A stretch of 28,296 bases of DNA from a virus: positions 1 to 28,296 of the IMG/VR virus record IMGVR_UViG_3300047564_000547; one strand, written 5' to 3'. Each line of letters starts with the position of its first letter. Within the stretch, counting starts at the first letter, position 1. Made by a program: the position numbers and the translations under genes. The notes below the pieces were generated by a model. That model ran no database searches. It was not told where the DNA came from and saw only the letters and a program-made list of their open reading frames with translations. This document shows, one piece after another, positions 14,801 to 19,960 of this stretch.

Positions 14801-16061
14801 GTGAGCCATCGAGAATTGCGGTAGGGAAAGAGCCATAGTTAATAGTGGCACTTCCTCCTCTTAGGGTTAGATAAGCAATATCATTACTAAGGAATGGCAA
14901 TACTGTTGTAGAACCTTCTGGATGAAGTTCGATAAAAGAGTTTTGAACAGAGCCACCAGATATATATCCACCACTATTAATAGCACTTAGGTTTATACCA
15001 CTAGTGGAAAATAGCCCAGAAGAATCTCTAAGGACAACATTAGATGCTGTATTCGAAGATGTAGCATTATATGTTGCTGATGTTCCAAGTCCAAGGGTAG
15101 TTCTAGCTGTAGATGCATCTGCATCATCTATAAGAGAGCGACCAAATGTTGTAAAGGTAGCAAGTGACGCAGTTCCAGAGCCAGTAAAATAAGGTAGTCT
15201 ATCGGCAGCAGATGTGAGACCTGCAATAGCCGTAAGTTCAGAGTCTAGGGGCTGTAGACCTGCTTCTGTGGCAGTTTGATTAATCCAAGTTCCATTTGCA
15301 GAGTTATAAGCTAATACTTCATTATCTGCTGGTGAAGAAATCTGCACATCTACAATGTCATGAAGGTGGCTTCCAGGAATTGCTCGAACTAAAATTCTTC
15401 CAGATGATGCGTTTACTCTTGTAATAGCAGCAACTGGAAATGTCCAGTTAGGTGCTGATGGAGCAACATCTGTTAGTGCTCCTGGGGTGCTTGGGTCAAT
15501 GTATAAAAGGTCTCCAAGTTGCCAGCCAGTTGCTGTTGTGTCAATTTGATTAACAAAACCAAACTGTGTTACAAATCCAAATCCATCTGCTGGAATTTCT
15601 TCTGCTGTAATACCAACAAGTGTGTAAGGTTCGTATGCTGATGTAGAAATAGCTGGTGTAACTGTAACTGTATCACCCGTTGCGCCAGCAAACATAACGG
15701 CTTTACCTTTAGCAATAGCAACAGAGGCAGATGAGTTTTTAACTCTAATTACATGCTCTTGACCAATTTGTAGGTCTACACCAGAGTCCAACTGAATTTT
15801 TAATGTTTCAAAATCTGTGTCCCAAGATAAAGTTCCAACATCAGAAGATGTGGTTTCTGGGGTTGTGTCAAATGTTACATAGTCAGTATTAGTTATAGCA
15901 ACATCGTCAGAGTATGCGAGATTGACCCAATCACCATTCTTATATACCCTAACTCTATCGTCAGTAGTATTGTAATAAACATCTCCCTCATCCGCCGATG
16001 CAGGGTTAGATGCCAAACTCAACAGATTGATTGGAACATTAAATTTACGATTACTAGCCAC
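11820..16061 (-). CDS. very long tail fibre with internal repeats
   Basis: The 1413-aa protein starts at GTG with GAGGT upstream. After an N-terminal region (SADEGDVYYNTTDDRVRVYK) typical of phage fibre or structural proteins come many Thr/Ser/Gly-rich beta segments. A unit of about 58 residues (ELTAIAGLTSAADR, then PYFTGSGTA, then ARTTLGLGT) occurs three times, plus a partial copy. The C-terminal part (STYYYTAPAS, CRSGSTHAG, AGIYWLAFN) looks like a receptor-binding beta domain. Such fibres contact the host. The size and repeats suggest a long trimeric shaft. Opposite-strand ORFs here are shadows. Confidence 0.85.
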   Translation of the reverse strand: MASNRKFNVPINLLSLASNPASADEGDVYYNTTDDRVRVYKNGDWVNLAYSDDVAITNTDYVTFDTTPETTSSDVGTLSWDTDFETLKIQLDSGVDLQIGQEHVIRVKNSSASVAIAKGKAVMFAGATGDTVTVTPAISTSAYEPYTLVGITAEEIPADGFGFVTQFGFVNQIDTTATGWQLGDLLYIDPSTPGALTDVAPSAPNWTFPVAAITRVNASSGRILVRAIPGSHLHDIVDVQISSPADNEVLAYNSANGTWINQTATEAGLQPLDSELTAIAGLTSAADRLPYFTGSGTASLATFTTFGRSLIDDADASTARTTLGLGTSATYNATSSNTASNVVLRDSSGLFSTSGINLSAINSGGYISGGSVQNSFIELHPEGSTTVLPFLSNDIAYLTLRGGSATINYGSFPTAILDGSPSYATWTPSDLTTNVPGGLIIELTFHKTFTYGNKIGISFGNAGWRAKSITLETYNGTSWTTVESVTNYAYATYTASVNAGATGITKMRWTFNDYASTGGSAFRIAQIWLLTYNGTLAKEVFLGRDGGDMYGTFQPYADNTYNIGTSAKRWGTIFGNTINGNSIVKQGGTSSQFLKADGSVDSNTYQVVDSELTAIAGLTSAADRLPYFTGSGTASLATFTSFGRSLVDDADAAAARTTLGLGTMATQSSSSYALLSGADFTGNVSTSAQLKSTNSSGDEGGEIFLSKSVTNTTLTTGVTIDVFQNKVRIFETGGTNRGYYLDISAGGASAGTNLAGGSASNSFTTIATTSGTSPVADSTSDTLTLSAGTGITVTGDSTTDTVTIAVASNTYQPLDSELTAIAGLTSAADRVPYFTGSGTAELATFTTFGRSLVDDADASTARTTLGLGTMATETASNYLTTSSAASTYQPLDADLTAIAGLAGTSGFLKKTAANTWSLDTSTYLTANQTITLSGDASGSGTTSISVTVSDDSHNHAIGTSITGLGTGVATFLATPSSANLAAAVTGETGSGALVFGTSPAITTSLTTGSTSFDLINTTATTVNFARAATALSIGAATGTTTINHSVLVNGNLTLGASDVLIFEGSSDDANETTITVTNPTADRTITFPDVTGTVVTTGDTGSVTNTMLAGSIANAKLANSTISGVSLGSNLNALTIGTGLSGTSYNGSSAVTIALANTAVTAGSYTNANITVDAQGRITSAANGTGGSGGYTYSATAPSSPTAGDRWVDSDTGIMYTYVNDGDSSAWVDFSGNGFVGPAGPKDTISMVSTYYYTAPASNSSVSVTEDVIYFLPLVVPETTTFDRITCRSGSTHAGTSTVRLGIYNDSSGKPNSLILDAGTVSVTASNTAYEITINQTLSAGIYWLAFNSQTNGTTPNFRTSITAYYQTFHGTNTTGGGQIIGWTQNSITGAFPTTAVTNGTSGNSPTVWLRKA
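13453..13629 (-). repeat. tail-fibre repeat, copy 3
   Basis: About 177 bp encoding the ELTAIAGLTSAADR...ARTTLGLGT unit. Similar copies lie at 14071-14247 and 15081-15255, and a partial one at about 13360-13396. Copies differ at scattered positions, so duplication was not very recent. Confidence 0.75.
14071..14247 (-). repeat. tail-fibre repeat, copy 2
   Basis: Second copy of the same unit inside the long fibre gene. It differs in a few residues (SFGRSLVDDADAAAAR where the first copy has TFGRSLIDDADASTAR). Confidence 0.75.
15081..15255 (-). repeat. tail-fibre repeat, copy 1
   Basis: First copy of the unit in reading order, within the N-terminal third of the fibre. It is separated from copy 2 by about 830 bp of unique sequence that contains a predicted beta-sandwich-like segment. 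Confidence 0.75.
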
Positions 16062-16145
16062 TATACCTCATCCCAATGACAATTACATTTGCACACGGTA
16101 ACAGAGTATGATGAGTTACAGACTTCATGCATATTCCCCAAGCAA
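16061..16145 (-). CDS. Cys/His-rich module, start not determined
   Basis: An open frame ends with CLGNMHEVC, then CKCNCH, matching C-x4-H-E-x-C-x8-C-x-C-x-C-H, the same signature as the miniprotein at 1870-2037. No good start codon lies just before the first Cys. A TTG at 16141 would remove it, and earlier ATGs would require a long overlap with the well-supported 64-aa gene. The frame is +1 relative to that gene, so a programmed or accidental frameshift, a rare start, or a sequence error could join them. The stop overlaps the GTG of the long fibre. Confidence 0.45.
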
Positions 16146-16340
16146 CTAAGACTTCTTTCCCTTTGGGAAAAATCTACCTTGCCAGAGTTTTGCGGCTTTG
16201 TCTGCTTCCGATGCGTAAAGAGCCTGTTGCTGATTGAGGGCAGCACCACGAGAGGTATGACACCCAACCACTTCACCATTTTCTTTAACAACTGCATAGC
16301 CTTTACACCCACCATAGTTTCTCTTAATTTTCCACGGCAT
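16146..16340 (-). CDS. small conserved phage-type protein, 64 aa
   Basis: The protein begins MPWKIKRNYGGCKGYAVVKE, followed by a GCH and a helix with AALNQQQALYASEAD. It ends in a basic tail (PKGKKS). This pattern (AVVK...GEVVGCH...A...ALYA) recurs in actinobacteriophage small proteins, often within structural modules, but its function is not known to me. The ATG lies six bases after an extended -10 made from the thioredoxin stop codon, so a leaderless mRNA is likely. The AGG before it is only a weak ribosome site. Confidence 0.7.
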   Translation of the reverse strand: MPWKIKRNYGGCKGYAVVKENGEVVGCHTSRGAALNQQQALYASEADKAAKLWQGRFFPKGKKS

Positions 16341-16346
16341 AGCCTA

Positions 16347-16355
16347 ATTTTATCA
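16347..16355 (-). promoter_or_regulatory. extended -10 promoter TGA-TAAAAT
   Basis: TGA (16353-16355), the thioredoxin stop codon, directly precedes TAAAAT (16347-16352), forming an extended -10. The next gene starts exactly six bases later. No good -35 is seen 17 bases upstream. Confidence 0.5.
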
Positions 16356-16637
16356 CAAGTCTAGGTCTTTTGCGAGAGCATACTTGGGCTTTGCGCCAAT
16401 TACCTGCTTCAAAATCTCGCCATTTTCTACTACCATAATGACTGGAATAGATGTAATTCCAAACTCAGTGGCTAGTTCTTGGTTTTCGTCAACATTGACC
16501 TTAATTAGTTTAACTCCAGCCTCATCTGAGAGCTCTTGTAAAACTGGACCAACCATCTTACATGGACCACACCACTCAGCCCAGAAATCTACAATTGCCT
16601 TGCCTTCGATTCCATTCAGGAATTCTTGCTTACTCAT
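16353..16637 (-). CDS. trxA: thioredoxin
   Basis: The 94-aa protein has the redox motif WCGPC (residues 22-26), the preceding FWAEW strand and the cis-proline loop TSIPVIMV. It is slightly shorter than bacterial TrxA (about 105 aa), mainly at the ends. Phage thioredoxins reduce ribonucleotide reductase or assist replication; no reductase gene is visible in this window, so the partner is unknown. A strong TAGGAGG lies before the ATG. It is the last gene of the transcript that carries tRNA-Thr, -Asn and -Leu. Confidence 0.92.
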   Translation of the reverse strand: MSKQEFLNGIEGKAIVDFWAEWCGPCKMVGPVLQELSDEAGVKLIKVNVDENQELATEFGITSIPVIMVVENGEILKQVIGAKPKYALAKDLDL

Positions 16638-16658
16638 AATAACCTCCTATGTTATTTG

Positions 16659-16738
<80 letters not shown>

Positions 16739-16742
16739 AAGT

Positions 16743-16882
16743 GAAAGGGTAGACTGCAAAATATCCAACTGCACTAAATAGCGTAACGGATTCAGCCTTT
16801 TACGCTGTCGCAGACCAAGACTCTGCGAATGTCGGGATATCGGAATAAGTAACTACACCATCCTAAGATTGTCTACCCTTTC
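16743..16882 (-). ncRNA. candidate structured RNA between two tRNA genes
   Basis: The 140 bases between tRNA-Asn and tRNA-Leu have no ORF but are closed by a perfect 12-bp stem (16743-16754 with 16871-16882, GAAAGGGTAGAC / GTCTACCCTTTC). Inside are a possible 6-bp stem (16761-16766 / 16835-16840) and two adjacent perfect 7-bp hairpins. One is AGCGTAA/TTACGCT at 16780-16806 with a 13-base loop. The other is TCGCAGA/TCTGCGA at 16808-16828 with a 7-base loop. The ends lie one and four bases from the tRNAs, so tRNA maturation would free it. It does not resemble tmRNA, SRP RNA, 6S or a hammerhead. It may be a new small RNA, a decayed tRNA pair or a maturation element. Confidence 0.55.
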
Positions 16883-16883
16883 G

Positions 16884-16955
16884 CTGGAATGATAGGACTC
16901 GAACCTATAACCCGCCGATTAACAGTCGGCTGCTCTGCCATTGAGCTACACTCCA
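16884..16955 (-). tRNA. tRNA-Asn (GTT)
   Basis: Acceptor TGGAGTG pairs with CATTCCA, the anticodon stem GCCGA/TCGGC encloses CTGTTAA (anticodon GTT), and the T arm is ATAGGTTCGAGTCCTAT. CCA is not encoded. Confidence 0.92.
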
Positions 16956-16958
16956 AGA

Positions 16959-16995
16959 GGAAAGATAGATAGTCGTGAGAAATACCTATCTTTCC
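16959..16995 (-). other. inter-tRNA hairpin
   Basis: A perfect 10-bp stem GGAAAGATAG / CTATCTTTCC with a 17-base loop fills nearly all of the spacer between tRNA-Thr and tRNA-Asn. It may be an RNase III or maturation signal. Confidence 0.65.
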
Positions 16996-16997
16996 AG

Positions 16998-17069
16998 AGC
17001 CCCCTTTCGGATTCGAACCGAAGACCGCTCGCTTACAAGGCGAGTGCTCTACCACTGAGCTAAGGAGGC
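16998..17069 (-). tRNA. tRNA-Thr (TGT)
   Basis: Acceptor GCCTCCT pairs with AGGGGGC, the anticodon stem CTCGC/GCGAG encloses CTTGTAA (anticodon TGT), and the T arm is TTCGGTTCGAATCCGAA. CCA is not encoded. Confidence 0.93.
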
Positions 17070-17072
17070 GAG

Positions 17073-17137
17073 TGTGTCCTGCATTAGTAACAAAATACTA
17101 ACCGTGTTTATTCCAGAAGTGGGACACAACCTTCTGG
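17073..17137 (-). other. hairpin and possible pseudoknot upstream of tRNA-Thr
   Basis: CCAGAAG/CTTCTGG (17113-17119 / 17131-17137) forms a 7-bp hairpin. Seven bases of its loop (17122-17128) are complementary to TGTGTCC at 17073-17079, giving a possible pseudoknot. A second small hairpin (TTAGTA/TACTAA, 17084-17101) lies between. It could end the secreted-protein mRNA or position tRNA processing. Confidence 0.5.
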
Positions 17138-17143
17138 GCGCTT

Positions 17144-17539
17144 TTACTTTGTACCGCCAGCGATACAGTAAGTAACTCCAGTTCCCCAACTATCAACCAT
17201 TACGAGTGAATAAACTTCACTAGAAGAAGAGACACTATGCTTAAAAGCAAGCTTTCCCTTCTTATCTGCAATGGCAGACAGGTTTGCAACCTGATATGTA
17301 TTAGGGTATGCATAGTTGATATTCCATTTGCTACCCCTTGGCAATCCAGTAACTACCATAGATGTAGTAACATTATTGCCTGACCTGGACATGGTAAGAG
17401 TCCACGAAGACTCGTTATAGCATGTTCCAGACCAAGAGCTTCTCTGCGATGAAGCAGAGTATGCAGGGACACTAACGCCTAGGATTAGTGTAATTGCTGC
17501 CATAAATACTAAGGCTTTGTTCTTGTTTAGTTTGAACAT
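17144..17539 (-). CDS. secreted small protein with signal peptide, 131 aa
   Basis: A basic start (MFKLNKNKALVFM), a hydrophobic core and an AYSA cleavage-like site at about residues 26-29 form a clear Sec signal peptide. The mature part is Ser/Thr-rich and beta-like, with one Cys near the start (GTCYNESSW) and one near the end (TYCIAGG), probably a disulphide. I recognise no family. There is no ribosome site: a TTGACA-N17-TAAAAT promoter ends six bases before the ATG. Like the DUF732-like gene, it may be an early product that acts outside the membrane. Downstream in the same transcript are three tRNAs and thioredoxin. Confidence 0.75.
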   Translation of the reverse strand: MFKLNKNKALVFMAAITLILGVSVPAYSASSQRSSWSGTCYNESSWTLTMSRSGNNVTTSMVVTGLPRGSKWNINYAYPNTYQVANLSAIADKKGKLAFKHSVSSSSEVYSLVMVDSWGTGVTYCIAGGTK

Positions 17540-17545
17540 AGTACA

Positions 17546-17574
17546 ATTTTACACTATCCTAGAGCGTTTGTCAA
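17546..17574 (-). promoter_or_regulatory. TTGACA-N17-TAAAAT promoter for the secreted-protein/tRNA/trxA transcript
   Basis: TTGACA (17569-17574), 17 bases, TAAAAT (17546-17551), then six bases to the ATG at 17539. It lies just after the lysin stop and predicts a leaderless mRNA. Confidence 0.85.
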
Positions 17575-17578
17575 GGAT

Positions 17579-18808
17579 TTATAGCTTCGGGTCTAAGTCT
17601 TTTCCAGCACTCCATCTGATATTATCTCTAAGTTCAAAATGAAGGTGTGGTCCAGAGGAATTACCAGTATTACCAGTCTTTCCAATTACTTGTCCACGCT
17701 TTACTTTCTGTCCTGGCTTTACCAAAGACTTAGAAAGATGAGCATAGATTACCCAACCCTGTGCGACCTTCTGAATAACATGGGTTCCATATGCGCTTCC
17801 CCAGTTTCCAGATTCAATCTTACCATCTGCTGCAGCAATAACAGTTGTTCCTTCAGGAACAGCAAAGTCTACGCCAGTATGATAACCCTTAGACCACATT
17901 CTACCCTTTTTCTTGTAGGGAGTTGTAATCTTTCCGTTCTTAATTGGGAGGCTTAGCGTAGCCTCATCTGCTTTTTTTGGACTCGCAACACTTGCAGTTT
18001 TAGCCACTGTGGGTTTAGCCACTACTGGTTTTTCTGCAAGCTTCTTAAGAGCAGCAAATGACTTTGGACCAATAATTCCGTCAGCATCGCCAAATGTTGG
18101 GTTAGCCTTCTGCCAAGCAACTACTGCCTTCTTTGTTACTGGACCATATTGACCATCTACATCCTTGCCAGTGAATCCTAAAGCTTTTTGGATTACTTTG
18201 ACATATTCTCCAGTTTCCCCTGGTTGAATTGGGTCATTTGGGTATGCTGCTGGGTCGTGTGGTTTTTCAGCTTTTGGCTTAATTGCTTTTACTGGACCTG
18301 GGAACTTAGGACGACCAAAGCCAACAATGCTGACCTCTACACCCTTCTTGTTCTTCTTGTATCCACGAATCTTCTTCTGAACCATACCACCATTACGCTG
18401 GTCACCAACTGCACCAGAAGTATTACCCTCTACAGTTGTTACAGTTCCATCTCCATTGTCCTTAATGACAATACCAACATGCGAAATTCGATGGACATCA
18501 TCTGAAGGAAAATCAAAATATACGACATCGCCAGGAAGTGGCTTTGCATCTTCCGCGTCCGACCATGATTTTGCCTTTTTAAATGCGTCTGCACCTGATG
18601 GGGTGTAAACAGTAGAGCCTGGAAGTTTAAATCCAGCCTGATTCGCACACCACATAACAAATGAGCCACACCATGGAACAAAGTTAGCACCTGTAAATGC
18701 ACCATACTTTGTTTGATTATCTTTTGGACCTTCGACAACGCCAACCTCTTTGAGAGCAACCTCTACAAATTTTTCGGCAGTGCCAAGCTCCGATGGTTTC
18801 TTAGCCAT
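17579..18808 (-). CDS. endolysin: CHAP, peptidoglycan-binding and M23 domains
   Basis: The 409-aa protein has three domains. Residues about 10-165 form a CHAP amidase/peptidase with FVPWCGSFVMW (Cys47) and SHVGIVI (His110). Residues about 192-257 are a peptidoglycan-binding domain (GEYVKVIQKALG, DGIIGPKSFAALKK). Residues about 290-405 are an M23 metallopeptidase with HTGVD (H310, D314), YAHLS (H357) and the zinc motif HLHFE (H388, H390). Two cutting domains in one chain allow cleavage of two peptide bonds of the wall. There is no signal peptide, so release depends on the holin at 3701. GAGGT precedes the ATG; tRNA-Met lies just upstream. Confidence 0.92.
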   Translation of the reverse strand: MAKKPSELGTAEKFVEVALKEVGVVEGPKDNQTKYGAFTGANFVPWCGSFVMWCANQAGFKLPGSTVYTPSGADAFKKAKSWSDAEDAKPLPGDVVYFDFPSDDVHRISHVGIVIKDNGDGTVTTVEGNTSGAVGDQRNGGMVQKKIRGYKKNKKGVEVSIVGFGRPKFPGPVKAIKPKAEKPHDPAAYPNDPIQPGETGEYVKVIQKALGFTGKDVDGQYGPVTKKAVVAWQKANPTFGDADGIIGPKSFAALKKLAEKPVVAKPTVAKTASVASPKKADEATLSLPIKNGKITTPYKKKGRMWSKGYHTGVDFAVPEGTTVIAAADGKIESGNWGSAYGTHVIQKVAQGWVIYAHLSKSLVKPGQKVKRGQVIGKTGNTGNSSGPHLHFELRDNIRWSAGKDLDPKL

Positions 18809-18851
18809 GTTTTACCTCTTTATCTAATTAGATTTGATAGTTTCCTATCAG

Positions 18852-18922
18852 TGCCTGTACTAAGATTTGAACTTAGTCAGATTCCTTATGAGAGAATCTA
18901 GGTCGCCAGACCGTCTACAGAC
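18852..18922 (-). tRNA. tRNA-Met (CAT), short D arm
   Basis: Acceptor GTCTGTA pairs with TACAGGC, the anticodon arm has a long stem around CTCATAA (anticodon CAT), and the T arm is CTAAGTTCAAATCTTAG. The D region is short, with only a three-pair stem (GGT/ACC) and a six-base loop. CCA is not encoded. A CAT anticodon could also belong to a lysidine-modified Ile tRNA. Confidence 0.72.
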
Positions 18923-18926
18923 TTTG

Positions 18927-18999
18927 CACCCCATACGAGATTCGAACTCGTGGTCTCTTCCGTGAGAGGGAAGCGTCCTAACCGCTAGACCAATGGGGC
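18927..18999 (-). tRNA. tRNA-Glu (CTC)
   Basis: Acceptor GCCCCAT pairs with ATGGGGT (first pair G-T), the anticodon stem CTTCC/GGAAG encloses CTCTCAC (anticodon CTC), and the T arm is ACGAGTTCGAATCTCGT. CCA is not encoded. Confidence 0.93.
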
Positions 19000-19000
19000 T

Positions 19001-19090
19001 TGGCGGAACAAGCAGGATTCGAACCTGCGGTAGATTTTACTCTACGCCTCTTTAGCAAAGAGGTGGCTTAAACCGCTCACCCACTGTTCC
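19001..19090 (-). tRNA. tRNA-Ser (GCT)
   Basis: A class II tRNA with a long variable arm (GTAGAGTAAAATCTAC). Acceptor GGAACAG pairs with TTGTTCC, and the anticodon stem CCTCT/AGAGG encloses TTGCTAA (anticodon GCT). The terminal CCA is encoded. Confidence 0.93.
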
Positions 19091-19115
19091 TTGAGATATA
19101 TATTATATACCTAAG

Positions 19116-19189
19116 TGCGCCTTGGTGGACTTGAACCACCGACCTTCCGCGTATCAGACGGATGCTCTGACCAACTGAGCTAAGGGCGC
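19116..19189 (-). tRNA. tRNA-Ile (GAT)
   Basis: Acceptor GCGCCCT pairs with AAGGCGC-type bases, the anticodon stem TCCGT/GCGGA encloses CTGATAC (anticodon GAT), and the T arm is GGTGGTTCAAGTCCACC. CCA is not encoded. Confidence 0.92.
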
Positions 19190-19190
19190 T

Positions 19191-19265
19191 TGGTACACCG
19201 TGAAGGATTCGAACCTTCGACCCGTGGATTAAGAGTCCACTGCTCTACCGCTGAGCTAACGATGC
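19191..19265 (-). tRNA. tRNA-Lys (CTT)
   Basis: Acceptor GCATCGT pairs with ACGGTGT (first pair G-T), the anticodon stem GTGGA/TCCAC encloses CTCTTAA (anticodon CTT), and the T arm is GAAGGTTCGAATCCTTC. CCA is encoded. Confidence 0.93.
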
Positions 19266-19266
19266 T

Positions 19267-19344
19267 TGGTACGCCGTGTTGGATTTGAACCAACGACTCT
19301 CAGGATATAAGCCTGATGCCAAAACCAGCCTAGGCTAACGGCGC
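19267..19344 (-). tRNA. tRNA-Ile (TAT)
   Basis: Acceptor GCGCCGT pairs with ACGGCGT (first pair G-T), the anticodon stem TCAGG/CCTGA encloses CTTATAT (anticodon TAT), and the T arm is GTTGGTTCAAATCCAAC. CCA is encoded. It reads AUA directly, without needing lysidine. Confidence 0.9.
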
Positions 19345-19349
19345 GTTAG

Positions 19350-19421
19350 CACCCAGACAAGGACTCGAACCTCAACCAATGGAGCCAGAATCCATCGTTC
19401 TGCCAATTAAACTATCTGGGT
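19350..19421 (-). tRNA. tRNA-Gln (CTG)
   Basis: Acceptor ACCCAGA pairs with TCTGGGT, the anticodon stem ATGGA/TCCAT encloses TTCTGGC (anticodon CTG), and the T arm contains GGTTCGAGTCC. CCA is not encoded. Confidence 0.92.
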
Positions 19422-19425
19422 ATAT

Positions 19426-19644
19426 TTAGTCTTGATACATTCTCCAGTGGTATCTGGTTTCTCCAACCCTCCCACAAAGAGAACACACCTTTTCTGTTTT
19501 GGCAATGTTTAGTCTAGAATTTTCTGCTGGAACATATCTATCTTCATAGACATGCTTATGGTCAGACTTCTTAGTCTTGGGCTTTGCCTTTTTCTTACTT
19601 TGACGAATTACTTCGTCTCTTTCATAGTCTTCATATTTTGACAC
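19426..19644 (-). CDS. zinc-ribbon-like small protein, 72 aa
   Basis: The start is GTG (MSKYEDYERDEVIRQ after initiation), two bases after tRNA-Arg. Its AGGGGG ribosome-site-like stretch is the 3' acceptor strand of that tRNA. The protein has a Lys-rich linker, then HKHVYEDRYVPAE and a C-terminal CSLCGRVGETRYHW, a CxxC knuckle that with nearby His residues could bind zinc. The longer open frame reading into the tRNA is an artefact. The role is unknown; nucleic-acid binding is plausible from the basic linker. Confidence 0.65.
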   Translation of the reverse strand: MSKYEDYERDEVIRQSKKKAKPKTKKSDHKHVYEDRYVPAENSRLNIAKTEKVCSLCGRVGETRYHWRMYQD

Positions 19645-19645
19645 G

Positions 19646-19718
19646 CACCCCCTGAGAGATTCGAACTCCCGACCTGTAGGGTAGAAACCTATCGCTCTAT
19701 CCACTGAGCTAAGGGGGC
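19646..19718 (-). tRNA. tRNA-Arg (TCT)
   Basis: Acceptor GCCCCCT pairs with AGGGGGT (first pair G-T), the anticodon arm encloses TTTCTAC (anticodon TCT) with an A-C mismatch at the top pair, and the T arm is GGGAGTTCGAATCTCTC. CCA is not encoded. It reads AGA. Confidence 0.9.
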
Positions 19719-19723
19719 AATAT

Positions 19724-19954
19724 TTAGTTTGCTGCTGGGGATGGTTTGGAGTTAATGAACTCTCTATCGTCAATGATTTCAAATGCATACTCGCGAATTT
19801 TCGCTTCATGCTTAGTAAAATGATGACCACAAAAATATAGGTCACCATTAATACCATTTACCCACACAAATGCCTCAGCATTGCATGAGTCACAGCGGTC
19901 TGCTGTTGTTGTTTGTCTTTGCTTTTCTTCTACTTCTTCCTTGGCATCTGTCAT
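19724..19954 (-). CDS. DUF7455-like zinc protein, 76 aa
   Basis: The ATG at 19954 is chosen over 19972 because a TTGACA-N17-TATACT promoter ends six bases before it. The protein has RCDSCNAEAFVWV (C21, C24) and LYFCGHHFTKHE (C42, H44, H45, H49), a metal site typical of the DUF7455 family common in actinobacteria and their phages. The N-terminal 18 residues are a polar linker. Its function is unknown. It heads the transcript that contains eight tRNA genes and the lysin. Confidence 0.8.
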   Translation of the reverse strand: MTDAKEEVEEKQRQTTTADRCDSCNAEAFVWVNGINGDLYFCGHHFTKHEAKIREYAFEIIDDREFINSKPSPAAN

Positions 19955-19960
19955 AGGAGT

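Noticed and set aside
13360-15255. CRISPR-like repeat array in the fibre gene
   Set aside because: Repeats are about 177 bp, in frame, diverged and few, as in a protein repeat rather than a CRISPR.
16141-16200. CCCAAAG slippery heptamer in the 64-aa gene as a -1 frameshift site
   Set aside because: The heptamer is in phase, but -1 leads to an unrelated peptide. The Cys/His module is in the +1 frame, so classic -1 shifting does not explain it.
16873-17055. 60-codon frame across two tRNAs
   Set aside because: It covers tRNA-Asn, the hairpin and most of tRNA-Thr, so it is a chance frame.
19426-19857. 143-codon frame across tRNA-Arg
   Set aside because: Its middle reads tRNA sequence; only the part after the tRNA (from the GTG at 19644) behaves as a protein.
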